From Prostheceraeus crozeri (Eukaryota > Platyhelminthes > Polycladida > Euryleptidae): a stretch of DNA of 64,000 nt. The DNA is taken from NCBI GenBank assembly GCA_907163375.1, contig CAJQUW010003148.1, positions 558,001 to 622,000 of the forward strand, read 5' to 3'. Shown here piece after piece: positions 32,352-42,933 of this stretch. The notes under the pieces are model-generated. The model searched no databases. It was given only the letters and a program-made list of their open reading frames with translations, and was not told the DNA's origin. Every line of letters starts with the position of its first letter. Within the stretch, counting starts at the first letter, position 1. The translations under genes and the position numbers were made by a program.

Positions 32352-33026
32352 ATGTATTTTCATGTGAAGGTAATATTCGAACATTGCTACTTACCACTAA
32401 TTAGTTGCTACAATATCCACGATTTCGCCGGTTGGCGAAAAATCAGCTCGCATTAGTAAACAAATATCTACCAACTAATTATAGAAACTTTTTCGCCACC
32501 TGTCGTTTTTTAATTTTACACACGTTTTTGGATAAATAATGACCATTGTCACATGCGGAAATAGTTTTACAAAATGAACCTTTAGAAAAATTATCCACAA
32601 AATTGCTACCTCTCCAGATAATCTGTTGATATTAGCAAGATGCGTTCCCACAGGGTATGATCAACGCTGCATAATAAAGCTTAATTTTCAAGCTAACAAT
32701 TAACAAACTCCAAAATGAAGTACATTATTTTTGCTCCGGATCTTTCACATTGCATGAAATTATACCCCTATTGTAAAGCAAGATTCACGTTTTCCCAAAA
32801 CGGTGTCTGTGTGATAATTAAAAATGCTAGCAAATTATCACAAGCCTTTGGTGGCAAAGGAATGTTCATAAATCCGTGGACGGAACTCGTATTGCTACGA
32901 TCGCTTTAATCGAAATAATGATGAAATCCAGAGTTTTAGACCCAATTTATTGGTACGTAGCTACAGAAATAATAAGGTCTATCAGAAAAAATCAAAATTT
33001 TCAAAATTTTCCATAATTTTCATTAC
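32352..33026. other. Right part of the small TA-flanked TIR element
   Basis: No gene. Contains CAGGGTATGATCAACG (about 32650), inverse to CCCTGTGGGAACG near 4150, and the right terminal repeat ending CATTAC at 33026. Confidence 0.5.
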
Positions 33027-33028
33027 TA

Positions 33029-34440
33029 CCGATGATGCAATATCCCTGAAGATATAGTTGATGATAATAGTATCGTCTGTGTATTTTACACTATCAACCG
33101 TCGGCGCAATTAAGTTATTCACATACAAGATAGAGAAAAGAGGTCCCATGATTGAGCACTGCGGAACTCCACTGATAACATTTACTGGATTACTGATGCA
33201 ATTCATACGACGAACAGATTGACGTCGTCCAGAGAGGTAAGATGCTGTTCAATCAATGAATTCATTCGGAAATTCAGGGAGCGCAACTTTGCGATCAGCT
33301 TTATGTGAGAAATGGCATGAAACGCTTTGGAATAATCTAGGCAAGGAAGAGCCACAGCAATATTACCGTCGGATTCCAGGGCTTTGGTGATGTGGTCGCG
33401 AAGTTGGATCAATGCACATGTCTTTGATGACGAAGGGACATAGCCGGATTGATCTTTGTCGATGTGGCAAATGAGGGTATACGTGCTTTATACTTGCTAA
33501 CACATGTCGCTCAAGTAATCTTGCAAATTCTGGGAGTAAGGTAATGAATGGGTCGCAGTTCTTCTAAGCGAGGAGGACTGGTCTTCGGAACTGGAGTAAC
33601 GACAGTGCGACACCATACTTCCAAGCTACAGGCATAAATTTGTCCAAGACACACGAATTGAATGCAGTCAAACCTCGATAGCAGCGACCGCGCTCGGTTC
33701 CGCTAGAAACGGTTGCTATACCAAGAGATTATCAGTACCTATCTAATCGTTCTTTTCCTAGAAAGACCGGTCGTTAAAGCGCGACGGTCGCTATATCAAG
33801 ACGGTCTCTAAGCAAGGTTTGACTGTATATAGCAGATGAGTTCTGCCAAGAAAAGAGCGCCCTCTTTTAGTAGTCGAATGGGAATATCGTCAATTCCAGT
33901 AGCTTTCGCATTCTGCAGTTTAGAGAGAAGTTGATGCACTGAATGAGGCTCAGTAAGTGAGCAACAAGGATCAGGATAATTGGAGATACAGGTAAAATTA
34001 CAGTCGGAGCAGCTGGGACGTTGTCGTCCTCGATAAACATAGATTCGAACAGTTTACTGATGAAAGTACATTATTCTTGAACGTTTGAGAACAATGACAC
34101 GATATTGGACAGGATTGGACTATAGTTTGTTCCCCTGATATCTGTTACAAATTTCCATGCTTTCTTCAATGATTCAATGCCCTTCGCATCCCATCTCATT
34201 TTGGCGTTGGATATTTCAACTTAAATTTTGGACTTGAAGTGATTGTACACAGCAAAGTTACGAGTACGGAATGCATGCCAGCGGTCATTGATGAGGATCT
34301 TCGATTCTGGTGTCATCCAGGGCTTATCTTTGCATGTAATCATCACACTCTTAGTAAGAATGAGGTGGCAACAAGCGTTTAGTTTTGCATAAAATATATC
34401 CACTTTCTCGTCGACTGTATAAGCTTTATAGACGTCAGTA
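33029..34440 (-). pseudogene. LINE reverse transcriptase, N-terminal half (right part of the split LINE)
   Basis: Leftward reading. A linker segment typical of CR1/L2/jockey-like LINEs (DKPWMTPESKILINDRW, about 34290-34350) precedes RT boxes: LPCLDYSKAFHAISH (about 33330), SGVPQCSIMGPLFSILYVN (about 33130) and YTDD (about 33090). A stop at 33203-33206 and other shifts show decay. The domain breaks off at 33029, exactly where the C-terminal half at 3535 would resume. A 161-bp MITE (33665-33825) is inserted in the middle. The endonuclease domain was not identified upstream. Confidence 0.75.
33665..33825. mobile_element. 161-bp MITE inserted in the LINE
   Basis: Ends CAGTCAAACCT...AGGTTTGACTG form terminal inverted repeats followed internally by GCGACC/GGTCGC. 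The right side is followed by TA; the left flank is TG, so the TA duplication is imperfect. The ACCTCG terminal sequence is of the pogo/Tc1-mariner MITE type. Confidence 0.7.
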
Positions 34441-35147
34441 TAAAGTGAGATTAAGATAGGGCCTTTATGAAACTATCAATGTTTGATTTTCTGTGATCAT
34501 GAACAGTACAGCAAAGCTTCATTTTGGGATTCACGACCTTTGAGAAACGCACAATTATGATCACAACTTAACAATGGTGACAGAATTTCAGGTTTACCAA
34601 AATGTGTGACTTCATCAGCCTGGACAAGTACTTTATCAAGGATACTGTTACCATGGGTTGGTTGAGTAACAATGTTCGCAAGGTCAAGGTTCTCTTCAAA
34701 TACACTAGTAAAATCAGCCCGCTAAATCAGCAAATCAGCGATTAAAATATAATTTATGTACATCAACTGCTTTTAACAGACAAAACAGAATATGTCCGAA
34801 AAACATTTTTTTGCCTCTGCTTGCGTAATTTCTGAATTCAGTATAAATATTAATAAATAATGAATCACATATATTGCAAGAAAAAATGAGAATCAGTACA
34901 GTTTCGGAGTACGTTTCAGGCATGATTAAGACATGAAGTCAAGATACATGTAGTTCTGTAAAGTAAGAAAGAAAATCAATCAACGAAAGTATTGTTCAAA
35001 ATGATGACAGCTCTCGGAAAAAAGGAGTTCCTTCTACAAGATGTTTGACAATGGCTGCAAAACCCTGCCGTATACAGAAGATATTAAACGACACAGTGAA
35101 TGCAGCGGCCGGATGATTTCGATTATTAAAAATTTTAAAGAAAAGCT
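34441..35147. other. Probable LINE-derived sequence without an intact gene
   Basis: No intact gene. Between about 34998 and 35147 on the minus strand a frame continues coding-like sequence beyond the RT stop at 35148, probably the frameshifted tail of that LINE. The rest shows nothing recognisable. Confidence 0.4.
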
Positions 35148-36526
35148 TCAAAGTTGCAGATTCCGTCTCTGGTGTAGGTTTTGGAATGAATCACAAGGAC
35201 AGGAATACTCACCACAAATTATAAAATGTGCCCGTCTCTGTAAGTTTTCTAATAGAAACTCGTTATGTGAGGACAGTCCAATGAACGCAGGTGAACAATA
35301 CTCAATCACAGAACGAATTAAACCCTTACAGACTTGCATCAATTGAGACCGTGCAAGAAATGGCTTTAAAGAACGAAGATCATATAAGCGCCGAGACGCA
35401 CATCGAATTATGAATTCAGTTTGCTTGTCCCACTTCAAATCATTGAGATGAACGCCAAGGATCTTAAGATCCATCACAGCGGCAATTTCCGGTATCAAAG
35501 TCGGTTGATAATTCCTTGGTCTGGGTATCCGAAGGAACTTGCACTTCTTGAAATTCAACTTAAGACCAGCTTCCAGCGACCAATTCAATATATTCTTGTG
35601 TTCTAGGAAGTGGGAATCCAAATTGTTTTTGAATTGAGGAACTATTAATGTGCAGTCATCCACGAATTTGATGATTGAGGTCGTTCGATAAAGGGGATTT
35701 AGTTGACCAATTACAAGGTGAAACAGAAAAGGACCCATTAATGACCCTTGAGGAATTCCAGATGTCACATGCTTTTGTCTGCTGAAGATATTATGGATTT
35801 TAACCATCTGTACACGATTCTGCAGGTAATCCAAAGTCCACTGAATGAAAGGTAAGGGAAATTTCATCTTCATCAATGTATTTATGATGACGTCGTGTCC
35901 CAATTGGTCGAAAGCCGTGGCAAAATCGTAGGCTATGATAACTACTCCAAGCACGTTCACGTCTTCCAAGGGACCAGTAGTTATATCATGAACTGCTATA
36001 AGAGCAGAAGTTGCGGAAGATGATGGGACGTTTCCAAATTGAATTTGACCAAATGATTCACGTAAAAGGGATGACATACCGGACTTCAAAATCAACCTTT
36101 CACAAACCGTGAATGGTGTAGTAAGCAAGGAAATGGGAGGAAGTTGATCGACTGATACCGGAGAACATTTGGGAACCGGAGCGACAAGACTTTGCTTCCA
36201 AAGCGACGGATACTGCTTCCGAATAATCGAGACATTGATGATGTGACACAACGGTGAACAAATAATACTTGCGGCTTTTTTGTATAATAGACTTGGAATG
36301 CCATCAATACCGGGTGCCTTGTTTGTCTTGATGGACATAAGAGAGTGGTAAACCATTGCAACTTCAATTGTTGGACACCACTGAAGCTTGTTATCGCGAT
36401 TGTAAACAATTGGAATGGAAGGGGTAGGACGACTCGACTGGTTTGAGATGAATGCTCTGTTTATTTCTTCAACTGCAAAGAAAGTTGATGGGAATTTGAG
36501 AACAAGAGAGTCAGAGGCTACTATTT
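35148..36526 (-). pseudogene. LINE reverse transcriptase (second, nearly continuous copy)
   Basis: About 460 codons in one frame from about 36526 to 35148. RT boxes: TNKAPGIDGIPSLL (box 1), LLTTPFTVCERLI (2), AYDFATAFDQLGHDVI (A), SGIPQGSLMGPFLFHLVI (B), FVDDCTLI (C, catalytic FVDD), LNFKKCKFLRI and LKILGVHL (D/E), then the thumb with SVIEYCSPAF. The catalytic aspartates are present. No ATG or endonuclease was found upstream, so the copy is 5'-truncated. The match to CR1/L2-like animal LINEs is by pattern. It sits in the same orientation as the split LINE at 33029-34440 but differs in sequence, so it is a separate copy or family. Confidence 0.82.
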
Positions 36527-36819
36527 TTTAGGCATAATATATTTACTTACAAGGCTATGCAAAAAGAATAATTTGCTTTGTACGCGAATTATTTGTACGC
36601 GAAGTTTCATTTTAACCAGGAACTTTAATCTGCGTCCCCTTGGATTCACATGAGTCATTCTTTGATCACGTATGACAAGAAGATGAGGTGGATGGAACTC
36701 GGCAGACGTGGAGATTCGTGGTAGGCATAGGGTGTATATCATTTTGTGAAAGTCTCATGTTCGGCCTCATTCCCTGCAGAAACTTGTTCTGACTGCCAGC
36801 CTGCTTACCCTCGAACTGC

Positions 36820-37268
36820 AAGGTTCCAGATCACTCGGTTCAACCGGTGGGAAGTGTATTTTACTACAAGGCAAATGAAAAGTAATACATATCACAAAGC
36901 AGTCGGTTTCATGGTGAGTAAGTCCGTTGCCAGGAACGGTATGGCAGTTGAAGCGATTAGCGACCGACTATTGATAATGCGGCTTAACTGAAAGTCAAAA
37001 CGCATCACGTTTGTGCAGACGTACATGTCCACCGGTGAAACAATTGGTGAGGAAGTGCTACAGATGTATTCGGCAATGCAGGAAGCCCTCGACAGAACAT
37101 CAAGGAAAGACCGCCTTGTTATCATGGGTGACTTCAACACGCAAATCGGGAGCGGGACAATGTACGCTGCCTGTGGACTTTTTCGATACGGAGAGTTAAA
37201 TGATAGAGGACGATTATTATTGGATTGGCTCGGAGACAATGGACTGGTCGCCGTTGATACCTGCTTTC
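36820..37268 (+). pseudogene. LINE endonuclease fragment (APE-type)
   Basis: Two frames together give an APE-type endonuclease: HKAVGFMVSKSVARNG and ISDRLLIMRL (about 36893-36988), then an LVIMGDFNTQIGSG block containing the catalytic GDFN (about 37115-37150) and ELNDRGRLLLDW. The pattern matches the endonucleases of LINEs often mis-annotated as craniofacial development protein 2-like. It breaks off at about 37268, where a different LINE 3' end begins; its own RT part resumes at 37880 with the middle missing. Confidence 0.75.
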
Positions 37269-37877
37269 GAGTTTTGAAAAGTATCTTAATCATGACCAAC
37301 TTGTACTTGTATACAATTCAATTGTGCGATCAATAATTGATTACGCATCACCTGTTTTTGTTTCACCTGATGTAACTCTTGATAGCAAATTAATGATTTT
37401 TTGTAGAAGAGCTTTTCGTACGATTCACGGACCAGATGTAAAGACATGTGACAAATATTAAATTTCAGACATTTCAGATCGTAGGAAGATGCTTGCGCTA
37501 AGGTTATTCCGGCAATCACTTTCGGACACTCAGCATATCTTGCACATGCACTTGCCATCAATATCCAATCGAAGTCAACGAATTATCTTGCCTCACATTA
37601 ATACTACTCGAAGATTGGAGTCCTTCATCAACTCGTGTGCACTTTTCTTCAATGACTCAATGAACTCATGAAAGCAATTACATTATCTTTGAACTTCAAG
37701 CTTGCTCATTTACCAGTAGTGATTTTCTTCTACGACCGTCACGAATAGATACCTTATGTAAATCGACTTCACCTGACGTTTTAAAATGTTCTTCTGTATG
37801 TCCACCTCCCCGATTACTATTGGAGGTGCGAGATTTGTATTTTTGTTTTCAATAAACGCTGATTCATTCATTCATTC
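37269..37877 (+). mobile_element. 3' end of another LINE inserted in the first, with an (ATTC)n tail
   Basis: Plus-strand frames encode the RT thumb (SIIDYASPVFVSP, CRRAFRTIHGP) and the C-terminal region (RRKMLALRLFRQSL, ILPHINTTRRLESF). A short 3' UTR with AATAAA (about 37851) ends in GATTCATTCATTCATTCAT (about 37860-37877). A 5'-truncated LINE copy with a microsatellite tail is the natural reading. Its RT pattern is close to the split LINE at 2843-3535. Confidence 0.75.
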
Positions 37878-37879
37878 AT

Positions 37880-38755
37880 ACGGGTGGGTCAAGACCACAC
37901 GGAGAAATTCAGATTCGAACGAGGAGTAAGACAAGGCTGCCACTGTCGCCGCTCCTTTTTCTCACGTGCAGAGAAGACCTCTCGCGAAGAATGGAAGTCG
38001 AACTGACTGAAAGCGTAGGTATAATAGCTGGAGGACGTGCGCTGTGGAACCTCCGATGCGCTGATGACACACCTGTATTGGCCAGCAGTCGGATCCAGTT
38101 GGAGCGCGAGGCACAGCTGCTTAAGACGCATAGCGAGAAATTCGAGCTGCAAATCAACAGAGACTGTTTCGATGGTTAACAGCAAGTACAGCAATACCCT
38201 GCAGTTGGGAGCACAAAGAGAAACTGTGTACAGCAGTTCATATACCTGGGAAGCACTGTAACGATGAAAGGCAGCAGTAAGCAAGACATTAAAGTACGTT
38301 TGGCCACAGCCAGAAACGCCAAATACCAGCTTGTGGATGTGTGGAAGAGCAAAAATATCAGCCTGCGCCTGAAAAAACAACTTATAAAGAGCTTGATATG
38401 GAGTATCGCGTCGTATGGAGCAGAGAGTTGGACTTTAAGAAAAGTGGACGAAAAGAGAATCAATGCCTTCGAGATGTGGGCCTGGCGGAAGACAGACGGA
38501 AGACAAACGAATGGATGCGAGACAAAGTTGAAGTGCCAGAGAACAATGGACTGCTGGAGATTATCAAGCGGAAGAAATTTGCAAAGTACGCGCATTGGAA
38601 GCGAAGACCCGGTAGACTGATGTTGGCGACGATCGCAGTCGAAGTGGAAGAGAGAAATGACAAGCGAAGAGAGGAAGACCAAGAAAGGCGTGGATTGCCG
38701 ATCTTCGAGGGACGCCCACTCCCCGGTGAACGGGCTACGGCACCTGAACTGTGAA
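37880..38755 (+). pseudogene. RT C-terminal half of the endonuclease-bearing LINE
   Basis: Multiple frame changes, but clear boxes: FERGVRQGC (about 37915), LRCADDTPVLA with the catalytic ADD (about 38050-38085), QQFIYLGSTVTMKG (38236), LRLKKQLIKS, SYGAESWTLRK (about 38410) and a basic C-terminus with KRKKFAKYAHWKRRPG. This matches the second half of the family whose endonuclease lies at 36820-37268; the ~350 codons between are absent. The stop falls at about 38754. Confidence 0.75.
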
Positions 38756-41700
38756 TCATGTATGGTTCACCTAGCGCGATACTTGAAAATATAAATACGC
38801 AGAAGTCCTACGATGAGTCTGACCAGACTTTGCACATTATTGAGCATGTCCCAAGAAATAGGCTTGCTAATCGTAATTAAGGTTGTTACTTTTTGCAATA
38901 TATTGCTATGCTTGAAAGTTCAATATTTAACTTTGATTTAAACACGAAAGGTTTATATTAAATGTTAGTATGCACTTACATGCTTTCATTTTTAGACTGC
39001 TTATGAATCAGATATAGCTTGCCATATTTAATTCTATTATAATTGGTTTACTTTCATTGACATCGAAAGATATATAACTAGGTACTATGTTCCCGCTGTC
39101 GAGAAAGAAATATAGAGAAGGGCGTTAGACAAAAGCATCGATAAAATGATGTTTGAATCCTTTAAAAGATTACTCTCTACCTAATGAATCCATGAAACAG
39201 TTTTTATCTTCTCTAGAAATTTGGAAAAATACCCATCAGGTTTTATAAAAACCAACTGCCGCAAAAGTCACACATCAAGATCAGGTTTTGCATTTCGATT
39301 TGAAATACACAAATGATGTTTTACGGTGGCGTGCATTGTGCACATAGGCCTACTTGTTGCTTTGGAGTAAGTCGGCAAATGAAAAGCAAACTTAATAGGA
39401 AGTAACTTTTATTCACTTTTAGGCCATGGCCTATACCCGATATTACAAGTTGCACATGATGCATGTGGTTTAAACGAGGTGCCAGTGCTGCTATTACAGC
39501 CCGCGCAAGTAAGCCTGTGCAGTAGGCCACATTCAAAATGAAGGTTAGGCAAGGTATAGGCCTATCGCAATTTGAGCAAATTAAATGCATTATTTTAGGC
39601 TCTAATGCATTTATGTGAATTGCCGAAATCGTGTTCGATGTAAATTTGATGATGAATGCTGCGCTTCTTCTATGAATGTTTACACGTGCGCTTCATTGAG
39701 CACATAGAGTGATTGTAAATAAAATCTGAATCCCTAACAATTTTCTTATTCAACCCGAAACCGGACCGAACCTTTTTCCGTTGAAACGTTTTCTTTGGAC
39801 ACCTGATTTGAACATGAAGACGACTGAATTTTTCGTGGGAAATGACTGAAAGCATAACTTATCCATCAGTTATCTCATGATGAATGGAGTTCAAGACAAT
39901 ATGAATGTAAAAAAGATACACATATGAGATTCATCATAAAATTTGTTCAAAATTATCTGACGCATTCGATTCATTGAAAAAGAAGGTCAATTTCAATCAA
40001 CTTCATGCAAATGTGAATGAATTGCTAAGTTTCATTTATTAATTTGGCAGACTATTTGTGTTATCTCCGATCAATTGTAGTCAATAGACTTAAAAATCCG
40101 TAGATCTGGTCATTTACCGATGTCTGGAAGGACCACACAAAATGCCAAATTAAGACAATTTTTTTTTAATTTTTAAATTTTATTTCTAATGAACTTCCCT
40201 TCCGGACTGCCTCTATAACAAGACCGCTTTGCGTGCTGTATGCCTAATATTTGTTATAGGCCTATTTATCATTGAAACAATTTCTTTTATCACAGAGAAT
40301 TAAACCGGTACTTTGAAAAAAACAATTTTTATAAATGAGTTGCCTGTTCATTTGATGAAGTAAGATATCATCATGCATTATGCAAGTTGTTTTGTATCAT
40401 CAATCATGCAAATTGTCAATTGGATGCTCGAGATCTTATCTCAGTTACTGCAGTAAGTTTCTAGCTGGTGATAAATTTTAATTTCCATTTTCCTCTCTTT
40501 TAAAAAATTTAAATTTTAAAAATTTAGCAAGATGGGACAAGTTGTGAGAAAATGCCTCGGCCAGTTGTCATTAATTTTCAGGATTTGGAAAAGCCAAGTA
40601 CCCGTAAACGCGTTTTAGCACCTTGAACTTGGCTTTTCCAAGTCCTGAAAATTAATGGGGACAGTTGTGCCAGACATATAGGGTAAGTTGGGAGATGGTT
40701 CGAGGTACCTTGTAATACTGGATTTTTACATGATTTCCTTAGTTTGTTTATCGACATTTCACTACCGGAGACATTGACGTTGCCCCAGTTAGGGAAGAGT
40801 GAAACATCAAAATCGAAATTCTAAATAATCAACCTTTTAAATTAATGACATGATGGCGATGTACACATGAAATAATTTCACTAATTTGAAATCATTTGAA
40901 CTCGATGGGTGCCTTAGCTTATCCCTGTGATGGGGTAAATTTAGCCATCTGATATTTTTGTATGCGAAATAGACTTCTAATACCGAAGTGAGAATTGATT
41001 TATTTAAAGCGTTTCCTGACCGCTTTGGTGGATCAAAATGTCTTACAGAAAGCTGGGGCCTTACAAGCCGGGCCTTGAAAGCAGAACTCGAAAATGGGCT
41101 ATTTTGGTCCAACTCTGCTTTGGCATTATTTGTGCTTGTAAGACCTAGCATATTTTTTTCATTGAAATCTGTCGTTTTGATTTCACTTTCAATCATCATC
41201 ACTATTGCATGTCAATTACTGGCTCACAGACACTCTAACTTGATCGACAAATCGACTTCCATCACACATTCATGACTTAAATGTCAGTGCTATACTAATG
41301 TTGCAGGCAGATTGACTTGTTGAATTCGCTACCGTAAGGACATCATGACTCTAATCAAACACCGTCTTACAAGATCATGGATTCCAAGTAAGAATTATAC
41401 ATCTTACATAAAATATCTATGCAAATCTTGAGCACATTTGCTCCTTGCGATCAAATCATAGTTACTGCATGTCAGCATATACACAAGTATATGAATCCAA
41501 CCTCGGGGTTAGATGGGACTTTTGTTTGTATTGTGATTCCTAAAAGTATGATATTACGGGATGCGTTCTCGCAATAATCAGTTAGCCAGTCAGCGCGTCT
41601 GATTCCCTGACAGACGGTGCAAAGATCTATTGGATTGGCACGTTAAGAGCAGTCAATCCGGTCGGTCCCTAAAGTTGACGCAAAGCGACCGGCGAAAGTT

Positions 41701-42276
41701 TGGAGAATGACTGATTTGAATAGACATAGCATCGCTTGTCAGACGAATTGAAAGCAGTATTGATTTTTGTTAAAGAATTTGATATCAATGATAAACTGTG
41801 CTAAAAAACGCGGTTCCCACCAATCTGGCATTCGCGATTTTTTTATATTGTGTAAATCTTTCAGCTGGTGTTTCGTGAAAAGTTATGGCAAATCGCAGAT
41901 TTTGGGACGAATGAGGCATTGTTGAGTAAAATGCTACATGTTGGTGGGTCCTAAATTCTCTTTTTGTTCTACTTATGACAGCATTGAACCAAATATCAAC
42001 TAAGATCGCCTTTTGAGATTATTGGACAAAAGCTTATAATTTGAAGTTTAGATTAATGGATGCATTGTTTAATAGAAGACGATTATCATATTTTTGTTTC
42101 ATGATAAGTTTTGAGGTGTTATCATATTAATGAAACGATCTGAGTTTACCCAAACTTGAATTTCTATGTTCAGATGCATAATTCAGATATCTAGATTAAG
42201 ATCGAAATCATTGACCGTTTATTTTGAATAGATAACACAATGGAATGCAGAGAAATGCAATAGACCACTTCGATGC
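38756..42276. other. Gene-free region
   Basis: No coding region supported. Contains several TAGGCCTA octamers (39350-39565, 40260) and the long hairpin at 40569-40657. The region just upstream of 42320 is presumably an intron or 5' region of the Bcl-2 gene. Confidence 0.5.
40569..40657. repeat. Long hairpin, 31-bp arms with one mismatch
   Basis: CATTAATTTTCAGGATTTGG and the following 11 bases (40569-40599) are complementary to 40627-40657 with one mismatch, with a 27-nt loop. CAGTTGT lies on both sides of the arms as a direct repeat. It could be a small foldback MITE or a structured RNA precursor. Confidence 0.75.
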
Positions 42277-42319
42277 TTGGAAATCATAGTCATAAACAGT
42301 TTCCTTTCATTTGACATTT

Positions 42320-42933
42320 CAGACGAATCGGCGAATTACTACACTGCAATAATCTACGAAAGAATGGCTGATACATATACGTCGGATCTATCTGAACTTA
42401 CTGCTTTGAAACCACCAACGCCATATCTAAGCACACTCAATGCAGGATATGTCACAAATGCTCTAACAATCGATTATGTAATGTATCGAATCAGCTGTAT
42501 TGGCTATGCTGATTTGAGATTATTTCCTCGAATGACTGGACTTACTTCTTTGCATCCAGAATTCAAAAATACTTTTGAAAGATTGATTGATAAGGCAGCG
42601 GAATTCGAAGAACAATATACGGCTCGTTTTGATAACAGACTGGCGTTATTGAAAAAAATTCCAGAAAACATAATGGTAGATTACATTCATACATTGCATG
42701 GGATATTTGAAGATAACAGAATCAATTGGGGTCGCATTATCGGATATTTCTCTTTTTGTGGATCCTATTGCGAAAAGTGTGTTTTAAATGGCATAGTAAG
42801 AATTGTCAAAGATATCGTCGAATATTCGGTCAAATATTTCGTCCAGAATATTGTCCCATGGATCCATCAGAAGGGAGGATGGCATGAATTTTATGATAAA
42901 ATGCAGGACGAACATTTTCGGCTTCGTCTTTAA
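42320..42933 (+). CDS. Bcl-2 family apoptosis regulator (last coding exon or single coding exon)
   Basis: TTTCATTTGACATTTCAG just before 42322 is a good 3' splice acceptor. The likely start is ATG 42364, giving 189 residues. All four homology regions are visible in order: BH4-like LTIDYVMYRISCIGY (about 40-54), BH3 RLIDKAAEFEEQYTARF (about 79-95), BH1 INWGRIIGYFSFCGSY (about 124-139) and BH2 PWIHQKGGWHEFYD (about 165-178). The domain order is that of pro-survival Bcl-2/Bcl-xL proteins, which bind BH3 helices of Bax/Bak-type partners at mitochondria. The protein ends ten residues after BH2 with no hydrophobic tail anchor, so either a downstream exon encodes it or the protein is unanchored. Pro- or anti-apoptotic activity cannot be told. 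Confidence 0.9.

Larger units (their letters stand above)
3538..33026. mobile_element. Small TIR element flanked by TA, itself split by the Polinton
   Basis: The left end reads GTAATGCAAATGGAAAATTT and the right end, reverse complemented, reads GTAATGAAAATTATGGAAAA, so the ends form an imperfect terminal inverted repeat flanked by TA on both sides (3536-3537, 33027-33028). Without the Polinton its own length is about 1.75 kb (3538-4617 plus 32352-33026). A second internal inverted match (TACCCTGTGGGAACG at about 4148 versus about 32640) supports a foldback-like, non-autonomous element. No transposase is seen. TA duplication suggests mobilisation by a Tc1/mariner-type transposase (inference). 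Confidence 0.6.
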
